Shown here one piece after another: positions 6,976 to 15,732 of a DNA stretch of 32,443 bases (position 1 is the first letter of the stretch; the number at the start of each line of letters is the position of its first letter). A program made the translations under genes and the position numbers. This DNA comes from Alistipes senegalensis (GTDB lineage Bacteria > Bacillota > Clostridia > Oscillospirales > Ruminococcaceae), in assembly GCA_023665275.1 (NCBI GenBank), contig JAMPEF010000015.1, positions 1-32,443 on the forward strand, written 5' to 3'. The notes beneath the pieces are model-generated. The model had not been told where the DNA came from, did no database searches, and saw only the letters and a list, made by a program, of their open reading frames with translations.

Positions 6976-7729
6976 GATTTCCAGCTCCTTGTCTCAGATA
7001 ATTTTTAAGAATTTCACACACTTCCGGAAGATGTTCATTGATATAAAAATGATTTCCGGAAAAATAATGTTTTTTAATAGGTTTATGTGTGTAATTTTCC
7101 CATGCTTCTATCTGTTCTTCCGACATCTGAATACTGTCCTCTTTACCGTTGAATAAAATAACAGGTGCATTGACCTTTACGCCAGACTCGTGTATATAAT
7201 TATGGTGCATTGCAAAATCCGCCCTTGCAATAGGAAGAAAATATTGCAGCAGTTCTTCATTCTCGCACAATTCCTTTGCAACAAATCCGGATTTTACCGC
7301 AAAGTCGGCAAAAGTGCGGTCGCTCATTTCTGATACGTCAGGTACCTGGGAAAATTCCGGTGCGGCAAGTGAGGAAATAAACAGAAAATCAGGGGAAACA
7401 GAATATTTCTTTTCCAGGTATTCCGCTGTTTCCAGTGCAACAAGTCCGCCTGTACAGTGACCCCAGAAGACAAACTTTTTATCTGTGAAGAAATCTCTGT
7501 TTTCTTCCACAAGGTTTTCTGCTAGTTCCCTGATTGTTTCCGGCATGGGTTCTGCAAAGCGTCTTTCTCTCATGGGATATTCCACCGGAATAATATTAAA
7601 ATTCTTATCAAAATATTTTTTCCAGTTTGAATAATAACCTGAACTTCCGCCCGCATGGACAAAGCAGAACAGATTATATTCTGCTTCGTCATTATACTGG
7701 TAGTGACTGAACCATTTAGATGTTCTCAT
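6968..7729 (-). CDS. Type II thioesterase-like protein with catalytic Cys
   Basis: A 253-residue alpha/beta hydrolase from ATG 7729. This start is favoured over TTG 7750 because AAAGGA precedes it and it overlaps the upstream stop by 14 bases. The fold markers of NRPS type II thioesterases are present: FCFVHAGGSSGYY, PVEYPMRERRF, and late acid and base residues in GKEDSI and GNHFYI. The nucleophile elbow reads GHCTGG (residues 90-95) where the family normally has GHSxG, so Cys92 replaces Ser. Cys variants of this fold include the aminoacyl shuttles SyrC and CmaE and the thioesterases of obafluorin and sulfazecin. Next to a stand-alone PCP it may transfer chains between carriers rather than hydrolyse them. 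Confidence 0.8.
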   Translation of the reverse strand: MRTSKWFSHYQYNDEAEYNLFCFVHAGGSSGYYSNWKKYFDKNFNIIPVEYPMRERRFAEPMPETIRELAENLVEENRDFFTDKKFVFWGHCTGGLVALETAEYLEKKYSVSPDFLFISSLAAPEFSQVPDVSEMSDRTFADFAVKSGFVAKELCENEELLQYFLPIARADFAMHHNYIHESGVKVNAPVILFNGKEDSIQMSEEQIEAWENYTHKPIKKHYFSGNHFYINEHLPEVCEILKNYLRQGAGNLE

Positions 7730-8711
7730 TTTCACAAATTCCTTTCTCAATTCCGAATTCTATACAATGCAGATATTTCTGCATTGAAGTCAGACGAAAT
7801 AAACCTGATATTTTTTCAAAATCCATTTCTCCTATTATGCAGCTTCCTATACCACATGAAAATGCTTTCATTGTCAATGCCTGTGACATGATGCCGCCGT
7901 CTGCAATGCCAAGGTAATATCCGAGACCGTCATATTTCGGCATACTGTATGCAGCATTATAAACAAGATAAACGGAAAATGCAGAATTTTCATGAATATC
8001 CCTGTTTGCAAAGTAATGCGCTTCCCTGAAATGATTTTCAGGAATAGCAATCATTTTCAATGTGTTATCCACAGGTGAAAAAAGATATAATCCATGTGAA
8101 ATACTATCAACACGGTTTTCTTTAACGAAAATATAAACATCAACCGGATAAAGTCCTCCGCCGCTGGGATAAAGATATTTATGTTTTTCTTCTGTGCCGT
8201 AATCTCTCAGTACAGACAGCACTTCCGAAAAAATTTCAAAGGAAATAATTGCCCGTGAATCAAATTCCCTGACAGAATGCCGGAGTATCATATTTCCTGC
8301 CGGAATGTCTGTAAGTCTCACAGGGAACGGCACATCTGCAACGTGCCTGTTCAGAGCAGAATATGTAAATTTCTGCCGCTGTTCCGCAGAGCTTTTCACT
8401 TCAGTTCCTGAATTGTCCATATCCTGATAAATTCTGTCCTGAGAATGAAATAATCCTGTGATGCTGTCTATTGAATGGATAAGCAATTTTTCAGAAAGCA
8501 GTTTTTCAACAAACATGATAACTGCATTTCCGTCTTTTGACTGGTAATGCTGAAGAAGTTCTGTAACAGAGATTCCCTTTAATGTTAAAAAATAAAATTC
8601 CGGAAAAAGTTCTCTGATTTCATCGGGATATGAAACATTGTTCACAAAAAGAGTTTCTTTTTCAATATTCCAGAAAGCAGACGGAGACCAATAGAGTTTC
8701 TTAATTTTCAT
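7716..8711 (-). CDS. SagB-type FMN-dependent azoline oxidase
   Basis: A 331-residue protein from ATG 8711 (AAGGAG about 10 bases upstream; ATG 8732 would destroy that spacing), overlapping the NRPS stop by 11 bases. The C-terminal 200 residues form a nitroreductase-like SagB-type dehydrogenase: LRHSVREFD phosphate-binding loop, YPSGGGLYPVDVYIF, GGIMSQALTMKAF and GIGSCIIGEMD. The N-terminal 120 residues match the extra winged region of SagB proteins. This family oxidises thiazolines and oxazolines to aromatic azoles, as the Ox domains of bleomycin and epothilone NRPSs do. Here it is a separate protein translated directly after a heterocyclising NRPS, which supports thiazole formation on the carrier. 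Confidence 0.8.
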   Translation of the reverse strand: MKIKKLYWSPSAFWNIEKETLFVNNVSYPDEIRELFPEFYFLTLKGISVTELLQHYQSKDGNAVIMFVEKLLSEKLLIHSIDSITGLFHSQDRIYQDMDNSGTEVKSSAEQRQKFTYSALNRHVADVPFPVRLTDIPAGNMILRHSVREFDSRAIISFEIFSEVLSVLRDYGTEEKHKYLYPSGGGLYPVDVYIFVKENRVDSISHGLYLFSPVDNTLKMIAIPENHFREAHYFANRDIHENSAFSVYLVYNAAYSMPKYDGLGYYLGIADGGIMSQALTMKAFSCGIGSCIIGEMDFEKISGLFRLTSMQKYLHCIEFGIEKGICENENI

Positions 8712-11700
8712 TTCGGCTGTTCTCCTTCTCATTGATTTTTTTCTGAATCAGGTCATGAAGTTCAGAAATCGTCAGAACGCTGAACATTTCTGTTAACGAC
8801 AATGGTATATCAAGTTCAGAACGGATTTTTGTAACCATTTTAACCGCCATAAGTGAAGTACCGCCCATTTCAAAGAAATCTGTGTTAAGGTCAGCGGGAG
8901 TTCCGAGCATTTCAGAATAAGTCTCAAGAAGAAGTTTTTCCAGTTCATCACGGGGAACATTTTCAGATGCTTTGTTTTCTTCCTGTTTCATATCTGGTTT
9001 CGGGAGAGCCTGATAATTTACTTTTCCATTATAATTCAGCGGAATTTCATCAACCTGAATATAAAATTTTGGTATTTCAAAGTACGGCAGCTTATCGGAA
9101 AGAAATTCAGTAAATTCTTCCTTTTCTATTTTTTCAGAGGCAACATAATATGTAGCAATATTATTTTTGTCTTCTGTAACAACAGAAACACAATTCTGTA
9201 CTTTTTCATGTAAAATAATTGTCTTGTCAATTCCATGAAGTTCAATTCTTTTTCCGCTGATTTCCACCTGGGAATCCGTTCTTCCCATGAAGATAATATC
9301 TCCGTTTTCGCTGTACCGTCCGGAATCTCCGGTATTATAAAGCAGTTCTCCTGTTTTTTCCCATATTACAAAGCGTCGGAAATTTTCGTCATGACGATTT
9401 ATATATCCTGCACTTACACCTATACCTGCACAGTACATAGTACCTTTTACATTCAGCGGACAGAGTTCCATGTTGTCATTAAGTATATAGTATTTTGTAT
9501 TGTCAATTGGTCTGCCGTAAGGAATCAGGTTATTCTTCAAATCGTCATCTGTCACATCGTGTCCGATATTCCATAGTGTTGTTTCTGTAGGACCTCCTAC
9601 GTTTATAAGATGCAGTTCCGGAATATTCTGTTTAAGAATACAAGCCGTCTTAAGATTAAGATAATCGCCTCCGGAAATAATCACCCTTACGCTTTCCATA
9701 CATTGAGGTATCATGCCGTTATTATGTTCAATAATCATCTGGAGGAAAGCAGGAACAGAATTCCATACAGTAACATGATATTTATTTATCAGAATTTCCC
9801 ATTGTTCAGGGTCTTTTGCCTTTTCTTCTACAGGAAGTGCAAGGGCCGCACCAGAAAACAGACTGCCGAAAATATCGTACATAGACATATCATGTGCATA
9901 ATTTTCAAGTCCGATAAAAGTATCACCGGAACTTATATTAAGTTTATTGTTAGTGAATAAAATGCTGTTAACAAGACCTTTCTGTGTAATTCTTACGGCT
10001 TTAGGCATTCCGGTTGTTCCGGAAGTATGGATTACAGCCACAAGTGCGTTCTCGTCGGTCTTTTCAGGTTCAGTTTCTGATTCTGAAAGGAAAAGTCCGT
10101 TCTGGATTACATGAATTTCTTCACTGAATTCTGAAAAATCGCTGTCAGTAATAAGATACTTTGCCTTCATATTCTTCATGCAGTTGACAGTAAGAGCTTT
10201 TGAATAGTGATATTCTAAAGGAGCATATACAGCGCCGATATACAGAACAGCAATTATAGAGATAATCTGTTCTATTCCTTTTTTTGTATGAATGCAGATA
10301 TAATCATTTTTTCTACAGCCTGATTCTCTTAACTTCTGTGCCATGCCGAGTACATAATTTTTCAGTTCCCCGTAAGTCAGTGTTCTGTTTTCTTCTGCAA
10401 TATATAATTTATCGTCGTATTTTTCAAAACTTTCTGCTATCAGTTCCTGAAATGATGTAAATGCAAACGTTTTTTCAGTATCATTAAGTTTCCGGATTAT
10501 ATTCATATCTTCCTCCGGAAGTGAAGGCTGACAAGGAAATTCCCAGAAATTTTCCTCGTATATTGCCCTGTGAAGAATTTTCTCCTGAACAGCTACCATT
10601 TTTTCCAGCATTTTTCTGTCCATAAGACCCTTGATGTAATTCCAGTTAAATTCAATTCTGTCGGAATAAAGAGTGGTTGTAATATCAATCCATATCTGCG
10701 TGGTATGGTTTTCCTGATAGCGAACACTCATAACTCTGTTTTCCGGAATTTCCACATTTGCCATCATTCCGAATACAATCGGTACAAGTGCGGATTCATA
10801 AGTTTTCATATCTTTATATATTTCCCTTAATACTTCCATTCCGGAAAAACTGTTGTTTTCCTTTAATTTCCATAAATGTTCATGATTTTTTCTGACAATA
10901 TCAAAGAACGAATCGGATGGGTCGTTTTCCACTGTAAATAGCAGGAAAGACGAGCAGACACCAATAATATGGTCGACGTCATTATGAAACTGTGGTCTGT
11001 CAAATTCAGGAATATTCAGCAGAAAACGTTGCTTTTTATTCCAACGTGCAATAGTAAGTGCAAATGAAGTGAAAATTACAATAAACGGTGAAATTCCAAA
11101 TATTCTTGATTTTTCTTCAAGTTTATGCCAGTCATCGATATTCAACCCGCATTTTACCTGACCTCCTTCAATGGTATCAAGATTATTAAAATCTGAAAGC
11201 AGCGGCAATGTTCCGGCTTCGGGAAGATTCGGAATACGGGAGAGCCAGTAGGATTTTGCGTTCTGGTATTTTCTTGTTGTCTTCTGATATTCCTTGTAAA
11301 GTACATAATCACGGTAAGAAGCCGTAAGAGCTGGGAGTTCCTGCATTTCATCATGATACAGCTTTTCAAGTTCAAGGTGGAAAATCTGGTAACTCCAGCC
11401 ATCAATAATAAGACCGTCCACATAAATATGAATAATTGCCCTGCGCTTTCCGATTGTTGTTACAGCAATCTTTATAAGCGGTGGTTTTTCAAGATTCAGC
11501 CTTACAAGCGTCATTTCTCTGCGTACTTTCTTACAGTAATTTTCAAGTTCTTCCTCTGAAATATTTCCCTTGTCAACAGTTTCTATTTCCGGAATTTCTG
11601 CCTCCGGAATAATTTGCTGAGTTCCGTCTGGATATATAACCGTTCTCAGCATATCATGTCTTGCTATCAGTTTGCCAAGGACGTTTTCAAATTTCTGTCT

Positions 11701-14700
11701 GTTATAATCGGAACATTCAAGCTCAACATATCCATTTGTGACAAGTCCCTGATATCCGTCTGCATTTCTTCCGATAAAATAAGATTCCTGAAGTTCACTT
11801 AACGGGAAAGGTTCATATTTTGATTCCGGCTGTATCATAAACGGAGCTTCTTCGGTTTCAGAAACAGAAACTGCTTTTTCTTCGTCTATCATAGAGGCAA
11901 CTTCCTTTATGGAAGAATGCTGAAGAAATTTCTGAAAAGAAATACTTATACCAAAAATTTTTTCAATTTCTCCTGTTGCCTGTATCATATTTACGGAATC
12001 TCCGCCAAGATTGAAGAAGCCTGTATGGATATCAACAGATGATTTTTCAGTATGCAGAATTTCCGACCATATGGAAATTAATTTTTCCTCCGTATCAGAA
12101 AAGATATTATCTTCATAGCTGATATCACTTGATTTTATGTCAGGAAATGGAAGGGCTTTTCTGTTGATTTTGCCGTTTGCTGTCAGTGGAATGTTATCAA
12201 TGCATATATAAAATTCAGGAATCATATATTTTGTAAGATACCTGCTAAGAAAACCGGAAAGTTCTTCTTTTGTATACCATACAGGAGACGTATAATATAC
12301 ACATAGATAGACAGCACCGTTTTCAGATTTTTTTACATCTGCAACCGCATTTTTTATTTCTTTATATCTGACAAGTACATTTTCAATTTCAGAGAGTTCA
12401 ATTCTGTGACCATGAATTTTAACCTGTAAATCCCGTCTGCCAAGAAATTCCATAACACCGTTTTCATGGATACGTCCGAAATCTCCTGTTTTATATAACC
12501 GTCCGTATTTTTTTGTTTCTATGAAAGATTTTTCTGTTTTTTCAGGGTCGTTCAGATAACCAGCCGCCACACCATATCCACCTATATAGATTTCACCTGT
12601 AGTATTGACAGGGCATGGAAGAAGCGAGTCATTCAGAATATGCACTGTCTGATTACAAAGCGGTTTTCCGTATGGAATACTGGTTTTTTCGCTGTCTTCT
12701 TCAGTAATGACATGACATATTGACCATATAGAACCCTCTGTAGCACCACCGAGTGAAACGGAAATACTTTCCGGAAAGTATTCCTTTATCTTTACGGGAA
12801 GTGAAACAGGAATCCAGTCACCGCTCATCATAAAAAGACGCATACTGTCATTTTTATTCATTTTATTTTTTATTTCATATCTGCTGACTATTAAGTTTGT
12901 AATAGCAGGAACACAATTGAGAACTGTTATTTTTTCATTTTCAATAATCTGAATAAGATTATCTACGTCTCTTGAATCCTTTGCAATATAAAATTCTGCA
13001 CCGGCAGCAAGCGCACCGAAAATATCGTAGATTGACAGGTCAAAACAGAAAGAAGTAACGCACAGAAGCTTGTCAGATGTATTTACCTGAAAACGTTCAT
13101 TAATATCTATAATTGTATTGCAAAGTCCCTTATGTGTAATAGCAACGCCTTTGGGAGTTCCTGTACTTCCAGATGTGAAAATACTGTAAGCAAGGGTGTC
13201 TTCATCTGTTTCATGGCATGAATCAAATTTCCTGCATTCCTCCGGAGTTTTATTCTTTATGTATTCTGAATCAATAAATAATTTTGCCTTGCTTTTTTCA
13301 AGGATATAATTTCTTCTGTTTTCGGGATAATCCACATTGATATTTACAAAAGAAGCCCCGCATTTAAGAACAGCTAATATATTTACAATTGTCCAGACAG
13401 TTCTTTCAGAATGTACAGCAACAACATCGCTTTTATGTATGTTGTTTTCATGCAGATGATTTGCCATTTCATCAGACAACATTTCAAGCTGATGGTAAGT
13501 CAGGGATTTTTCACTGTCCATGACTGCCGTTTTGCTTGCATATCTGCGGAAACTTTCTTCTATCATCGGAATTGCTGTAACTGACGGAAAATTTCTTGAT
13601 GTATTATTATATTCTGCAAGTATTTCATTGTCTTTTGGTGAGAGTGTAAAAAAGTCTTCAGGTACAATTCCCTCCTGGTCTATACTTTCAAGAAGTCTGC
13701 AAAATTTACTGAACATAAAGGAAATAACATCGTTGTCAAACAGTTCCGCATTATAATCCCATGTAACATTCAATGCTCCGTTTTCTTCAATTACCTGACA
13801 GTCAATGAACACCTGAGGTGTCTGACTTATGCTGTAATTGATTTTTCCGAATGCTGAAATAGAATCGTATGCATTATTACCAAGAATCATACTTGTGAAC
13901 ACATAAGGCATAATTGCCTTATTCGGAGTATTTCTTACTTTGGCAATTTCCCTTATAATTTCTGTTCCGTCATAAGTTTTATGTTTGGAAGCCGTTCTGA
14001 CAGCAGATTTCACATTTTCTGAATAATTCCAGAAATTCATACCAGAAAAAATACGGTTCTGAATACTGATAATTCTGACAGAAGTAAAATCGCCTATAAC
14101 ATTTGAAAAATCAATATTTTTTGCCGGGTTGAATGGTCTGTCCATTACAGGCACATTCAAAGAAAAACTTTCCTGATTGCTCCACATTCCCAGTACCATT
14201 GCATATGCGGACATTACGGCAACGGTAGGTGTCATACGATGTTTTTTTGAACTGATTCTTATTCTTTGCAGAATGTTTTTATCCAGTACATATTTCAGTC
14301 TTTTTCCGACTGCTTTGTTTTTAAGTTTTTCCGTTCGGATATTAATATCCGGAGCAGGCGGAATTTCAGCAATTCTTTCCAGCCAGAACTCTTTATCTTT
14401 TTTATAAGTTTCCGTCTGTTTTTCCTGTTCTTTGATATTAACATAATCTGAAAAACTCAAAGGACAGTTTTCAGTTATATTTTCGCCGGAATGTTCATAT
14501 TCTTCTTTTAATTCCTTAAGCATTACAAAACAGAGACTGAAAGCATCGGCAACAAGAAGGTTACAACCGGAAAAAATTAATAATTTTCCGCTGTTCAGTT
14601 CAGCAGTACGGAATACAAATAATTCCTTTCCGCTTCTGATTAAGTCCAGTATTTCACTGCGGATTTCTTTTATCTTTTCTTCCTGTTCTGAATTACTGCA

Positions 14701-14982
14701 ACAGGAAAAATCATAATTTTTCACATGATAGATTCCATAATCCTCAACGGATATAATTTCCTGTTCACTGACATTCCGGAATACAGCTCTGAGCATTGGC
14801 TGGCAATAAATAAGACGATTGAAAGCTTTTTCAAACTTTTCATGGGTAAACGAATTTTCAAATTCATGATAAACATAGGTCTGAGTGCCGCTGGCTTCAA
14901 ATCCGGAATTATGACCGATATAATAGGCTTTCTGAAGATTTGTCATAGGAAAGTGACTGCTTTTTTCAATGATGTGATGCAT
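8701..14982 (-). CDS. Two-module NRPS: Cy-A(Cys)-PCP-Cy-A(Cys-like)-PCP
   Basis: A 2093-residue synthetase. Module 1: heterocyclisation domain (about 10-455), adenylation (470-950, A3 at 601-612, Lys938), carrier with Ser996 in NLGGDS. Module 2: Cy (1055-1490), A (1515-1997, Lys1987), carrier with Ser2043 in MGGTS. The A1 pocket (D648 L649 Y652 N689 M718 S720 L744 I752 W753 K938) reads DLYNMSLIWK, one residue from the classic Cys code DLYNLSLIWK. A2 reads DMYNISVLWK, a conservative variant. Cy1 has VFTS, GDFT and TPQ motifs but N141 in place of the first Asp of DxxxxDxxS. Cy2 has D1189-D1194-S1197 but VFGM, GVCS and TTQ elsewhere. No epimerase or terminal TE is present. GGAGG precedes ATG 14982, which overlaps the thioesterase gene by 17 bases. 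Confidence 0.9.
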   Translation of the reverse strand: MHHIIEKSSHFPMTNLQKAYYIGHNSGFEASGTQTYVYHEFENSFTHEKFEKAFNRLIYCQPMLRAVFRNVSEQEIISVEDYGIYHVKNYDFSCCSNSEQEEKIKEIRSEILDLIRSGKELFVFRTAELNSGKLLIFSGCNLLVADAFSLCFVMLKELKEEYEHSGENITENCPLSFSDYVNIKEQEKQTETYKKDKEFWLERIAEIPPAPDINIRTEKLKNKAVGKRLKYVLDKNILQRIRISSKKHRMTPTVAVMSAYAMVLGMWSNQESFSLNVPVMDRPFNPAKNIDFSNVIGDFTSVRIISIQNRIFSGMNFWNYSENVKSAVRTASKHKTYDGTEIIREIAKVRNTPNKAIMPYVFTSMILGNNAYDSISAFGKINYSISQTPQVFIDCQVIEENGALNVTWDYNAELFDNDVISFMFSKFCRLLESIDQEGIVPEDFFTLSPKDNEILAEYNNTSRNFPSVTAIPMIEESFRRYASKTAVMDSEKSLTYHQLEMLSDEMANHLHENNIHKSDVVAVHSERTVWTIVNILAVLKCGASFVNINVDYPENRRNYILEKSKAKLFIDSEYIKNKTPEECRKFDSCHETDEDTLAYSIFTSGSTGTPKGVAITHKGLCNTIIDINERFQVNTSDKLLCVTSFCFDLSIYDIFGALAAGAEFYIAKDSRDVDNLIQIIENEKITVLNCVPAITNLIVSRYEIKNKMNKNDSMRLFMMSGDWIPVSLPVKIKEYFPESISVSLGGATEGSIWSICHVITEEDSEKTSIPYGKPLCNQTVHILNDSLLPCPVNTTGEIYIGGYGVAAGYLNDPEKTEKSFIETKKYGRLYKTGDFGRIHENGVMEFLGRRDLQVKIHGHRIELSEIENVLVRYKEIKNAVADVKKSENGAVYLCVYYTSPVWYTKEELSGFLSRYLTKYMIPEFYICIDNIPLTANGKINRKALPFPDIKSSDISYEDNIFSDTEEKLISIWSEILHTEKSSVDIHTGFFNLGGDSVNMIQATGEIEKIFGISISFQKFLQHSSIKEVASMIDEEKAVSVSETEEAPFMIQPESKYEPFPLSELQESYFIGRNADGYQGLVTNGYVELECSDYNRQKFENVLGKLIARHDMLRTVIYPDGTQQIIPEAEIPEIETVDKGNISEEELENYCKKVRREMTLVRLNLEKPPLIKIAVTTIGKRRAIIHIYVDGLIIDGWSYQIFHLELEKLYHDEMQELPALTASYRDYVLYKEYQKTTRKYQNAKSYWLSRIPNLPEAGTLPLLSDFNNLDTIEGGQVKCGLNIDDWHKLEEKSRIFGISPFIVIFTSFALTIARWNKKQRFLLNIPEFDRPQFHNDVDHIIGVCSSFLLFTVENDPSDSFFDIVRKNHEHLWKLKENNSFSGMEVLREIYKDMKTYESALVPIVFGMMANVEIPENRVMSVRYQENHTTQIWIDITTTLYSDRIEFNWNYIKGLMDRKMLEKMVAVQEKILHRAIYEENFWEFPCQPSLPEEDMNIIRKLNDTEKTFAFTSFQELIAESFEKYDDKLYIAEENRTLTYGELKNYVLGMAQKLRESGCRKNDYICIHTKKGIEQIISIIAVLYIGAVYAPLEYHYSKALTVNCMKNMKAKYLITDSDFSEFSEEIHVIQNGLFLSESETEPEKTDENALVAVIHTSGTTGMPKAVRITQKGLVNSILFTNNKLNISSGDTFIGLENYAHDMSMYDIFGSLFSGAALALPVEEKAKDPEQWEILINKYHVTVWNSVPAFLQMIIEHNNGMIPQCMESVRVIISGGDYLNLKTACILKQNIPELHLINVGGPTETTLWNIGHDVTDDDLKNNLIPYGRPIDNTKYYILNDNMELCPLNVKGTMYCAGIGVSAGYINRHDENFRRFVIWEKTGELLYNTGDSGRYSENGDIIFMGRTDSQVEISGKRIELHGIDKTIILHEKVQNCVSVVTEDKNNIATYYVASEKIEKEEFTEFLSDKLPYFEIPKFYIQVDEIPLNYNGKVNYQALPKPDMKQEENKASENVPRDELEKLLLETYSEMLGTPADLNTDFFEMGGTSLMAVKMVTKIRSELDIPLSLTEMFSVLTISELHDLIQKKINEKENSRNEN

Positions 14983-15715
14983 ATTTTTTACCTCCTGATA
15001 TACTTTCCGCTAAGTCAAAGCAGACGCTTGAAAATACTTCTTCGTTCATTGAATTTATAAAAAAATGCCCGTCATTGAAATTATGAATACAGAAATTTCT
15101 TCCTGCATAATTTTCCCATGCTTTCATGGAATTTTCATTAAATTCATCATAAACTCCATTCAGAACAGAAATATCACAGTCAAATCTGAAATCTGTTTTT
15201 CGGTTCTGATAATTCTGTCTGTATGAAGCAAGTGCGTAATAATCAGATTTGATAACCGGCATAAAAAAATCAAGAATTTCAGGGTGACTTCTTATAGCAT
15301 CAGGCACACCGCCATAATCAATAATCATTTTCCTGAAATCCTTTTCACTCATCAGATAAGGGTCTACATCATAATCCGAACATTCAGGAACACAGTTTCC
15401 GGAAAAGAACAATCTGACAGGTTTTGGAATCTGACCATCTGAAAAAATCATCTTTGCAACTTCAAATGTAATCCAACATCCCATACTATGCCCATAAACA
15501 GCATATTCCTGTATGTGTTCTTTTTGGATTGTATCAACTATTTTATTGTATACATCGCTGACAATAACTTCAAAATCACAGCAAAGATGTTCCCTGATTC
15601 TTGAACCGTGACCGGCAAGTTCAATAGGAACAACTTTTATAGATTCAGATTTTCCTTTCCATTTATGATAGATGTTTGCTGAGCCTCCGGCATAGCTTAA
15701 ACAGAATAAGTACAA
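14966..15715 (-). CDS. Type II thioesterase (editing)
   Basis: A 249-residue alpha/beta hydrolase from TTG 15715, seven to nine bases after AAGGAGG. It shows the standard type II thioesterase pattern: LFCLSYAGGSANIYHKW, IELAGHGSRI, the nucleophile motif GHSMG with Ser77, an Asp in NGVYDEF and the His in FNDGHFFIN. These enzymes remove wrong or stalled acyl groups from NRPS and PKS carriers. Unlike the other thioesterase-like protein of this locus it keeps the catalytic Ser, so the two probably have different jobs. The 3' end overlaps the NRPS start by 17 bases, implying coupled translation. Confidence 0.85.
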   Translation of the reverse strand: MYLFCLSYAGGSANIYHKWKGKSESIKVVPIELAGHGSRIREHLCCDFEVIVSDVYNKIVDTIQKEHIQEYAVYGHSMGCWITFEVAKMIFSDGQIPKPVRLFFSGNCVPECSDYDVDPYLMSEKDFRKMIIDYGGVPDAIRSHPEILDFFMPVIKSDYYALASYRQNYQNRKTDFRFDCDISVLNGVYDEFNENSMKAWENYAGRNFCIHNFNDGHFFINSMNEEVFSSVCFDLAESISGGKKYASHH

Positions 15716-15732
15716 TAAAGTAACCTCCTTTT

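Noticed and set aside
9235-9960. Two + strand ORFs of over 110 codons within the NRPS
   Set aside because: They are antisense to conserved adenylation-domain motifs (A8 region and A4-A5), with no start signals.
8701-14982. Siderophore assignment (yersiniabactin or pyochelin type) for the product
   Set aside because: There is no salicylate synthase, no reductase/methyltransferase set and no iron-uptake receptor in the window. Cy domains and an AraC regulator alone do not prove metal binding.
14725-15060. + strand ORF spanning the thioesterase/NRPS junction
   Set aside because: Antisense to the overlapping starts of two well-supported genes; no promoter or ribosome site.
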